A stretch of DNA of 64,000 nt from Coix lacryma-jobi var. lacryma-jobi (lineage: Eukaryota > Streptophyta > Magnoliopsida > Poales > Poaceae), in NCBI GenBank assembly GCA_009763385.1, contig CM019827.1, forward strand, positions 98,306,177-98,370,176, read 5' to 3'. The translations under genes were made by a program, and so were the position numbers. Below, in pieces: positions 55,913 through 64,000 of the stretch; position 1 is the first letter of the stretch, and every line of letters starts with the position of its first letter. The notes beneath the pieces are model-generated. The model saw nothing but the letters and a program-made list of their open reading frames with translations. It made no database searches and was not told the DNA's origin.

Positions 55913-58777
55913 CCATTTCTTGTTCTTTTTCTGTACTAGTACCACGTTTGAGAGCCATGTTGGGTACTTGACCGGGCGGATGACGCCTGCGTCCAAAAGC
56001 CTTTTTACCTCAGCCTTCGCTGCCTCTTTCCTTTCTTCTGACATTTTGTGAAGCTTTTGTTTGACCGAGCGATAGCCCGGCTTGATGTTTAGGCTGTGCT
56101 CTATCAGGGTTCTGTTCACTCCTCTTAAGTCTTGTGCGGACCATGCAAAGATGTCGGGGTTTCCTTTGAGGAAAGTGACGAGGTCGCTTTCTGATTGGGG
56201 GGCTAGGTTGGCTGAGATGAACACCTTTCTTTCGGTGTTACCCTCGAAGAGTTGCACTTGTTTGGTTTCTTCCTTGGGTGACACCTTTATTTTTTCAGTG
56301 CACACCTCACCTTCGTCATTAAGGTTTGTAGCTTGAGGCTTTGACAGGTTGTGGACATTACGTTGCCCTGGTGCTACTGTTCCCTCAGATGCCCTTGCAA
56401 TGTCTTGGTCTCCATATACAGCGACCACTCCCTTCGGAGCGGGAAGCTTCATGCAGAGGTAAGCGGGGTGGATGACTGTGTTGAATGTGTTGGTTACCCC
56501 TCGGCCAAATATGGCATTGTACGGATAGAACATGTAGACCACGTCGAAGGTTAAATGCTCGGTTCTGCAGTTGATCTGGTCACCAAAGGTCACGGGCAAA
56601 GAAATTTTCCCGATGGCTCTCACTTGTTGACCGCCAAAGCCGTATAAAGGGTTGTCAGCAGGTTGTAGGAGGTTCCTATCAAGCTTCATGCTGTCGAAGG
56701 TTGAGGCGAACAGGATGTCCGCGGAGCTTCCTGTGTCGACTAGAATTTTAGTGACAGTCCACCCTGCTAGATTGGTCTCGATCACCATGGCGTCGGTATG
56801 AGGGTAATCTCTCAACTTCATATCACTGCAGTCGAAGGTTATGGGAATGTGGGACCAACGACCAAATTTATGTGGTCCTTCGACGGCTACATGGTGCACC
56901 CATCTGGCATGTTCTTTTCTTTGCCGCTTGTTGCCATGGTCTTCATTTGAACCTCCGGTGATAGCTAGTATTACGCCGAAGGTTGATGTTGGGTTGTTGA
57001 TGGTCGTTTGGCCTTGGGTTTCGGATTTGACAGGTTGAGGCGCTGGTAAAGCGGGTATTGGTGGTGGTGGCGGTAGAGCATTGTTGACTTGTTGGGTAGT
57101 TGGGGTTTGGGTTTGGGGGTTTGTTGGGTATGTGACTGTGTATGGTGGATTTTGGCGTTGTGGGATGGTGGTTGGCTGATAAGAGGCTTGGTTGTAGAGT
57201 GGGTGGTGAGCGTAGATGGGTTGTTGCGAAGGTAAGCCATAGTTTATGGGGGTATAGTGGTATGGAGGATTTGGTGGGTGGAAGTTTGGTTTCCTGGTGT
57301 GGTTGATGGTTCGGTTGTCTGCCGAAGCGGCTCTTTTGGACTCCTGGAACTCTTTTCCTTTGGCGAAGCATTCGCATTGTTTGGTGGTGTGTCCCTTTCC
57401 AAGACCACAGAAATGACAATACATTTTCGCGGGGTCTTTTTGCTGGTTCCGTTGATCTGGCGGGGGTGGCAGACCTTGGGGGTTTTGGTTGTTCGGAGGT
57501 TGAGTGCCCCGTTCTTGGTGTTCATAGTGTATTGGTTTGTTGATAGCACCGATGTTGCTTTGTTCTTGGCGAGGGTTGTTTACTCTTGGTTGAGGCCCCG
57601 GCTGCGGCTTCTGCTGTGACCTCCGCGCATCGGACTTCGCTCTGAAGTCCAAGTCTGCTCTATAGTATCTTTCCATTGTCTCGTGTAATTCCTCGATTGT
57701 GTTTGCCGGCTTCCTGGCAAATTTCGAAGAGCATGGGCCTGGGCGCAGGCCACTGACTGCAGCGAGGATGACAGCCTCGTCGGATATTCCCGGGGTTCTT
57801 GCTCTGATTTGGATGAACCTCCACCAATAATCTTGAAGTGGTTCGTGCTCTTCTTGTTTGCAGTTGAACAACTCAATGGGGTTTGATGGGGCTGGTGTAA
57901 TGCCTTTGAAGTTTGTACAGAGCCTGTCTCTGAGGCTGGCCCAGGAATCCATAGTTCCGGGGCGGAGGTTGCTGTACCAGGTTTGTGCAATGTCTCGCAG
58001 GATGATGACAAAAGACTTTGCCATTGTTGATTCATCTCCGCCTGCTGCGGCAACTGCTGCTTCATAGCTCATTACGAATTGGCGAGGGTCGGAAAGCCCG
58101 TCGTAGCGGGGTAGGTTTTGTGGATTGTAGCACGGTGGCCAGGGTTGGGTTTGGAGTATTTGGGAGAGTGGTGACTTTGGGTCATAGGGCATTTGGTGTT
58201 GTTGAGGTCTTCGTTGGTTGCGAAGGTTAGGCTCTCTCTCATCTGGGTAGAGTTGGCGAAAGTTTGGTGGCCTCATAGGATGTGGTTCTGGGTGAATTGG
58301 TGGTGGTGGGGGTGGTGGATGGCGACGAAGGTTGTCTTGATCCCGCTCCTCATTCCCCTCTTGTAGCGGGGGCATTTCCTCATCATTCCATCCCTCGGCT
58401 TCGGCTTCAGCCGCAGCGAGGGATTCCTCCATTCGGCGAAGCTGTTCCCTGGCCTCGTCTGCCCTTTGTCTGATCGAGCGCTACCGGTCGTGCCTCTCAA
58501 GCTAATCCAGGCGCCTCTTCTTCTCTTGCAGCTCAGCTTGAAGTCTTTCGAGGGCCTCGAGGCCCAACTCCTCCTCATCTCTTCCCTCTCCTTCTCCAGA
58601 AGTGTGGGGGTGCGGCTGTGTCACCACTCGGGCCTGGGGGCCCGGGACTTCAGACTCTGGGGTGGCACCCTCTACTCCCGAGGGTTGCACAATCTCCTCA
58701 GCGGGCGGAACCACCGTCGCTGTCTCACTGGCGACGCGTCGGTCCCTAGCTGCGGGCGCTCTCCTGTTTCCCGCCAT
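55913..58777 (-). pseudogene. gag: Gypsy C gag and protease
   Basis: The ATG at 58777 (MAGNRRAPAARDRR) lies only about 27 bases from the LTR. TAG stops at 58504-58502 and 58483-58481 cut the N-terminal part; the frame is then open from 58480 to 55913. Counting from an ATG at 58432: proline-rich start, gag domain (about 100-230; PRYDGLSDPRQFV, LRDIAQTWYSNLRPG), knuckle CHFCGLGKGHTTKQC (338-352, five rather than four residues before His), Q/P/N-rich linker, protease (ILVDTGSSADIL, about 563-574), and the RT N-terminus (GVIRPVKYPTWLSNVVLVQKK). Confidence 0.92.
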
Positions 58778-58782
58778 TTCGA

Positions 58783-58800
58783 TCCCCACGGACGGCGCCA
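58783..58800 (-). other. Primer binding site of Gypsy C
   Basis: TGGCGCCGTCCGTGGGGA on the minus strand, 3 bases after the 5' LTR. TGGCGCC starts are typical of Tat/Athila-type elements; the tRNA is not assigned here. Confidence 0.7.
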
Positions 58801-58803
58801 AAC

Positions 58804-59455
58804 TGTTGGAAACACACTTGCCCCACCTCCGCACTTGTGCAGGGGAGTGGCGAAGGTGACCAAGCGTCGGAAGCAATAGCGAAGGTTAAGGAAACGAAGA
58901 TAAAGTTGTCGTGGCTCTGTTACCCCAAAAAATCGTCCCCGTTACACTGTTCACCCCCCGGTATTTATAGGGGATACCAAGGGGTGCCGACCAAATTACA
59001 GTAGGGTACAAAAAAGATTCCTCTGCGTTACTCATACAGAAGGGCAAACTCGTACAAACACAGCCGGAGCCGAAACCCTAGCCTGCCTTCCATGCGCCCG
59101 CCGCCGCTCGGTTCATGCTCACCCCGATGGTAAGACGAGGGCCGACCTTCGTCTTGCGGAGGTATCCGTCCAGTCGCAGAGTTTGAGGTCCTTCGCCACC
59201 AGTTGGGTCTGGGCCTCTTGGCGAAGGTACGCGGGATGCGCGAGGGTCACTCCCAGCGCTCTTCACGCCCCTTTCCTGCAAAAAGTACCTGAACACCTCC
59301 GAAGGTTGGGTCAGCATTCAGAGGTTTGATTGGCGATCTGAGAGACTTAACAGGATGAAATAGGGGGTAGGCGGCGAAGGTGCGCGGGACGCGCGAGGGC
59401 CGCTTTGTTTAGCCAGCCTGCGTGGTGCCTCTGCCGAGGGCCCCTTTCCCCAACA
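58804..59455 (-). repeat. 5' LTR of Gypsy C
   Basis: 652 bp, same length as the 3' LTR with about 13 substitutions. TATAAATA on the minus strand at 58969-58962. Confidence 0.93.
58962..58969 (-). promoter_or_regulatory. TATA box of Gypsy C 5' LTR
   Basis: TATAAATA on the minus strand between CCCC and CCGGGGGG; would drive gag-pol. Confidence 0.7.
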
Positions 59456-59460
59456 GCCCG

Positions 59461-59648
59461 TTCTGCCTCTTCTTGAGGGCTAGCTTTCCTTTGCTTGGTT
59501 GCGTCGAGTCGTTTCCCATGTCTTTGGGGACCAAGTTGTCTTGCTCACTCCATTCAACTTCTTTTGGCTTTACATTGCTTCTGGTTGTTTGGATGAGTTT
59601 GCTCTTTGTTCTTTCTTTCTTCCATTCCATATGATTTGTGTTGGTAGT
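59461..59648 (+). other. 3' noncoding part of Copia B (right of Gypsy C)
   Basis: TTCTGCCTCTTCTTGAGG and GGTTGCGTCGAGTCGTT match the 3' region of Copia A (about 6815-6875, opposite strand). This shows that B goes on past Gypsy C. Confidence 0.8.
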
Positions 59649-60723
59649 TGTTGACACAAAAATTCGATCAGTCACGCCAACACACTCGAGCGCACGGTCC
59701 TCAGAGGGTGTACAAAGCAAGGTCCTGACCTCCTGAACCTTCAACGGGTGGCGGTGCCGAATCTCGGTGAGATCGACTTTGGGCGTGCCAGTCAATTTGA
59801 CCTGCAATTGACAAGGAGAAGAAAAAGTTATGAAATTGTGGAACCTGCCGGTTTGGTGCCAGACAATTCCAAATTGTACCACTCTAATATAGCCACTTGT
59901 TATTAGGATATTGACTACCAAGTCAACTCCCAAGAGATTGCATGAAGGCATTGAAAAAGATATAAAGCAAAACGACTATGATAAATATAAAGAAGCATTC
60001 CGGACAGACAAACAGCCGATGAGCTTAGACATATTAGCAGAATAAAGATCTATGTGTACGTCCAAACAGCGTGAAACACCCCACTGTTGACAGATAGAAT
60101 TGCTTGTACAATTAGTCGACTAATTGTACAGGCAATTCTATCTGTCAACAGTGGGGTGTTTCCATACAGCCATAATAACAAATAGATCGATAAAATAGTT
60201 TAAACATCAACAGTGGGGTGTCTCCATGCAGCCATAATGATGATCAAACTAGATCACGTCCAATGCAACAAGCAGATACGTTGATTCCAAGCAGTCTAAA
60301 GGCACACATTATGAAGAAAGCATAACTGGATAGGCTATTGTAGCCGATACAGGGTCCATGAGGCATGAACAAGATCTATCCGTTACAATCACAATTCGAT
60401 CTAAGATCAGGCAAAATCTAGCTAATCCACCATATATATCAGTGGGGTTCAGAAATACAGCCGTAACAGATATGCAAGATCAAAATCTACTTGTTCTTAG
60501 ATCAAAATCATTGTTTTATCAGATATCTCGAATGCACAACATGTAACAATCAAGATTGACAAAATAGTCGATGAGAAGCTTGAATCAGCTATTTCCATCA
60601 TTCTGGGCGTGTAGAACCTTAGGATAGCCGAACCTAAGCATCTTTTAGGCTTAAGCCACTTTGTCAATCTTGATTGGGCAAGATGTAGTTTAAAACATAA
60701 AGAAACAAATTAAAACATAAAAC
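59649..60723 (-). repeat. Partial LTR of a second D-family Gypsy (D2)
   Basis: It begins TGTTGACACAAAAATTCG, like 12615 and 32347, and follows that LTR for about 1075 bases, then is interrupted by D'. It holds the 90-bp palindrome. The rest should lie right of D', outside the window. Confidence 0.85.
60073..60162. repeat. 90-bp near-perfect palindrome in the D2 LTR
   Basis: Two 45-base arms meet at GTCGAC (60115-60120) with no spacer and one mismatch. The arms carry GAAACACCCCACTGTTGACA and its complement. The other D-family LTRs have only the right-hand arm. Confidence 0.9.
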
Positions 60724-62381
60724 TGTTTACACCAGATTTTGGATCAAGAGGTTTGATATTTTGTAAACATAAATGGCTGATTTATTAAGCAAGAAAATCG
60801 GCCAATAAAAATAAAAGCTCGTGTTGGCCAAGCGTAAAACGGGGAGATTCAGGTGGACCAGCACGTCGGGTTTCGAAGACGTGTCGGACTCGACCAAGGA
60901 ATTCAAGTTTGGGTCATCTTTTATTTTTTTCCTTTTTTGTAATCTACTCGTGTTAGGGCAGGACTCAACCGGGTTATAAATAGCTAAGAACCCGGATTTT
61001 GTAAAAAGCCCCAATCAATCAAACACAACCGGCCCTCGGCCAAAACCATAGGAGTAGGAGTAACGTAGATCTCGGCGAGACCTTCAATCAGGCAGGGCTA
61101 CATCGGCATCGACCGACCTCCGGTTTGCTTGTAAGTTTTACCAATGGCTTATGTCATCGTATAATAAGGCTGCATTGGCATCGACCAAACTCTTGTTAAA
61201 CTATGACATGGCTAGCTATCGGTCTAAGCTCGTCTTTTGTAAGACTGTCTTGACTCTGATCAATCTCTTACTTTAGTCGATCTTGACTAGTTATCGGCTC
61301 TATTGGTTTGGCAAGCTAATAGATTCATCAAGCTATCGATGTTGTTTTATGTTTTGATTTATTTATTTATGTTTTAAATAACATCTTGCCCAATCAAGGT
61401 TGACAAAGTAGCCTGCGCCTAAAGGATACTTAGTATCGGCTGTTTTGAGGTTTACATGCTCATAATAGAGGAAATAGTCGATACTAAGACTCTCATCGGC
61501 TATTTTGCCAATCTTGATTGTTACATGTTGTGCGTTCGAGATATTCGATAAAACCGTGATCTGATTTAAGAGCAGATAGATTGGATCTAGCATGTCTATT
61601 ACGGCTGTATTTCCGAACTCCACTGATATATATGATAGATTAAATCTGTTTATCTTAGATTAAATCATGCTTTTATCGGGTAGATCTTGTTCGTGCCTCA
61701 TGAACCCTGCATCGGCTGAAATAGTCGATCCAGTTACACTTTCTTCATAATATGTTCTTTCAAATGGTTTGGAATCATCGGATCTACTTTATGCACGAGA
61801 CGTGATCTAGCTTGACCATCATCAAGGCTGCATGGAGACACCCCACTTTTGGTGTTTAAGTTATTTTATTGTTCTATTTGTTATTATGGCTGCATGGAGA
61901 CACCCCACTATTAATGAATAGAACTGCTTGTGCATTTAGTCGATACGTTGGTTTCATATCGCTTGAATGTACATATAGATCTTTATCTATCAATGTCGTT
62001 TAAGCTTATCGGCTGTTTGTTTGTTACACACATTCATCTTACATATGTCATAGCCGTTATGCTTTATATCCTTTTTGTCACTTTATACGCAATCTCATGG
62101 GAGTTGACTTTGTAGTCAATATCCTAAAGACAAATGGCTATATCAGAGCCGCATAATTTAGAACTGTCTGGCACCAAACCGGCAGGTTCCATGATTTAAC
62201 GATCTTTTCATTCTCCTTGTCAATTACAGGTCAAATTGACTAGCACGCCCAAAGTCGATTTAGCTGAGAATCGGCACCACCGCTTGCTGAGGGTCCAGGA
62301 GGTCAGGACTCGCTCTGTACCCCTCTGAGGATCGTGAGCCCGAGTGTGTTGACGCTTCCCGATCGAGATTTTGCGTCAACA
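60724..62381 (+). repeat. 5' LTR of Gypsy D'
   Basis: 1658 bp, starts TGTTTACACCAGATTTTGG, ends TTGCGTCAACA. TATAAATA at 60975-60982. Confidence 0.88.
60975..60982 (+). promoter_or_regulatory. TATA box of Gypsy D' LTR
   Basis: TATAAATA after CCGGGT, matching the minus-strand sites at 33718 and 14020. Confidence 0.65.
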
Positions 62382-62422
62382 CATTCTTTTGGCACGCCCT
62401 GTGGGACCCAATCGTCTGAATC

Positions 62423-64000
62423 ATGACGTTTGACAATGAAGAAGCGTTGCACGTGAAAATGGAGGACCTCCCAGAGGAGACTCAACACTTAATAGAAGAA
62501 ACTGTTGATCAATATCGACACATGTGCTTATTGAGCTTCAGCAAGACCAGAGATAAGAAGACCACACAGAAATCTCAACTTCCAAGGGTGGTTTTTGATG
62601 GTCATGTTGATCCAATGGTCCAGGTCCAACATAATGTTATGCAAGAAGTGATCGACAAGGCGATGGCGTCCACGTTGATGAACCATAATGAGGCTTTTCT
62701 TAATAGCCTCACAAATGCCCTTAAAGAAGTTTTCAACTTGGGTGGTGACAGAAGAGGTCCAGCATATAATATTGGAAACAATCAAGGAGCTGGAACTTCT
62801 ACTGCACCTTAGACCAATGGCCCAAATGGCAATGGAGACCAGATGATGATCAACCCTGGGGGCATGACACTGCAGCCAGTGCAACAGCCGATTATGAGTA
62901 ATAACATGTACTCATCGGCTGCAAAAATAGCTCCTCAGGCAAGGCGCATCACAAGAGATTTTAATACACCACCATATCAAGGGAATGTAGCATCTGGTGA
63001 TATCCCTCAGGGGTATCATTATGTCTCTGACTTCTATACTTTGGATGCTCAAGAAAACCCAGGGTATAATGGTAACACCCTCGGGGGGCAGAACATCGGC
63101 TATCAGAAGCCGGTGAATCAGATTGACCCATTGATGAGTCGGGTAACCGACCTAGTTCAGAAGCAATTTGGCTTAACGCCAAAATCTACAGTAACTGGTT
63201 ACAAAAAGTCATATCCAAAATGGTTTGATCAGGTTGTTCTTCCTCCAAGATATAGGATTCCTGATTTTACCAAATTCACAGGAACTGGTTCAGTGTCGAC
63301 CATGGAGCATATAACCCAGTTCCTAGTCCAGATCGGAGAGATCGGTGATGAGCAAGCACTCAAAGTCAGAATGTTCCCTCTTTCTCTATCTGGCTCAGCT
63401 TTCTCGTGGTTTTCATCTCTACCACCTAATTCCATTCAGAGCTGGGATGACTTGGAAGATAAGTTCCATAAATATTTCGGCTTCGGAGTATTGGAAAAAG
63501 GCTTAGTAGATTTAATCGATACAAGACAAACAAATAATGAGTCTGGATGCCAGTATCTCTAAAGATTCAGAGAAATGAAGAATCAATGCTTTTCCTTGAC
63601 TTTGCCAGATTCAGAGGTGGTTAGCATTGCAATTCATGGATTGATACCTACTATCATAGAGAAAATCGGCTTTGGTTGTAACAATATGGCCGATTTAGCT
63701 AAAAAGGTGGCAAGTATCGATGCTCAAAATCAGTACAATCAGGTCTTTAAGCCCAAGAAAGCCTACAATGCAGAGAGCCATTTCTTCTTGGAGGATGAAA
63801 ATAATAATTCAGAAGATGAAAGCGATGAAGAAGTGGCTACGGTAGATTGGGTTTGCAGAAACAGCGAGTACATGCCTTGGGCAAAGGGTAAAAGTACCAT
63901 GAAAGATGTGAAATATAGCTTCGATATCACCAAGGCCGACAAGATATTTGACTACTTGCTAGAAAAGGGTCAGATCAAGTTAACTGGGAATGATACCATC
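62423..64000 (+). pseudogene. gag: Gypsy D' gag, 3' end outside window
   Basis: The ATG at 62423 (MTFDNEEALH) is 41 bases after the LTR. It matches D gag along its length: LPEETQHLIEETVDQYR, SIQSWDDLEDKFHKYF, NNMADLAKKVASIDAQN. In-frame TAG at 62810 and TAA at 63560 (where D has a Gln codon) break it, but unlike D it has no frameshift up to 63562. It continues past 63562 in the same frame to the window end. Protease and anything after are not visible. Confidence 0.87.

Larger units (their letters stand above)
46882..59455 (-). mobile_element. Gypsy C: nearly complete Tat-lineage element with antisense gene
   Basis: 12574 bp, TSD GCCCG at 46877-46881 and 59456-59460, both LTRs 652 bp. The minus strand carries gag-protease-RT-RNase H-integrase in one frame (58777-53066, 1904 codons) broken by four stops and no frameshift. 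Between integrase and the 3' LTR lie two tandem-repeat arrays and a spliced gene on the opposite strand. LTRs differ at about 13 sites plus two single-base indels (about 2%), so the insertion is fairly recent. PBS starting TGGCGCCGT, extra ORF position and integrase sequence support Tat. Confidence 0.93.
1729..59648 (+). mobile_element. Copia B: outermost SIRE/Maximus-type Ty1-Copia element, 3' LTR outside window
   Basis: This is the oldest visible layer. Its pieces are the 5' LTR 1729-3719, PBS and gag 3720-4781, gag again from 39816, the end of integrase plus RT 41437-42686, RT/RNase H 44268-45635, and 3' noncoding DNA 45636-46881 and 59461-59648. Everything else between these pieces is later insertion. 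The order gag-integrase-RT-RNase H is Copia-type; the initiator-Met PBS, long LTR and RT sequence fit SIRE/Maximus. Protease and most of integrase are deleted, the gag has a stop and a frameshift, and the RT YVDD box reads YVDE, so the copy is dead. The 3' LTR would lie right of 64000. Confidence 0.85.
60724..64000 (+). mobile_element. Gypsy D': D-family element, head-to-head in D2, runs off the window
   Basis: The 5' LTR and gag are visible, on the plus strand. It lies in the minus-strand LTR of a relative. TSD cannot be checked because the right end is missing. Confidence 0.88.

Noticed and set aside
1..64000. Host protein-coding or tRNA genes
   Set aside because: Every long coding stretch is assigned to a retrotransposon or its passenger gene; no tRNA-like gene was recognised by eye. 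A tRNAscan and protein search would settle it.

Overview
This window is intergenic plant DNA made almost wholly of nested LTR retrotransposons. I see no host gene. The families present (SIRE/Maximus-type Ty1-Copia, Tat-lineage Ty3-Gypsy, a Tekay-like LTR, a Cassandra LTR and a Tourist-type MITE) and the depth of nesting point to a grass with a large repeat-rich genome. That taxonomic call is inference. The nest was worked out from LTR termini (TG...CA), 5-bp target-site duplications (TSDs), primer binding sites and reading frames that resume on the far side of each insertion.

Layout. A GC-rich Tekay-like LTR (1-1536) and the end of a SIRE-type LTR (1537-1661) lie at the left edge. The outermost element is Copia B (+ strand): 5' LTR 1729-3719, gag from 3783, 3' LTR beyond the window. 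Copia A (- strand, 4782-39815, TSD AGTAC) is inserted in the gag of B. A is itself interrupted by a SIRE-type solo LTR (9220-11537, TSD TGGAA), which carries a Cassandra solo LTR (9743-10023, TSD AAACC), and by Gypsy D (- strand, 12615-33967) inside its integrase. The 3' LTR of D holds the youngest element, a gag-only Copia-type element (14039-24097, TSD CTGCC) with two 2753-bp LTRs that look identical.

Right of A, Copia B resumes: rest of gag (39816-41436), then a deletion that removed protease and most of integrase, then RT and RNase H. These are interrupted by a minus-strand solo LTR (42687-44267, TSD CTCTT) and a MITE (45064-45435, TSD TAA). The 3' noncoding part of B is split by Gypsy C (- strand, 46882-59455, TSD GCCCG), a nearly complete Tat-type element: its gag-pol frame has four stop codons and no frameshift. 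A minus-strand LTR piece of the D family (59649-60723) follows, interrupted head-to-head by another D-family copy (D', + strand, from 60724) that runs off the right edge.

How the parts relate. C could once have encoded its full replication machinery. D and the young gag-only element lack RT and integrase in the copies seen here, so they must have relied on enzymes from other elements. C and D both carry extra genes on the strand opposite gag-pol, with recognisable GT-AG introns: a Transposase_28-type gene in C (with its own TATA box), and a plant-mobile-domain gene plus a second small gene in D. The Copia LTRs of A, B and the 9220 solo LTR share an array of short hairpins whose stems vary in a compensatory way. 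These antisense spliced genes, the gag-only element and the hairpin array are the most interesting content.
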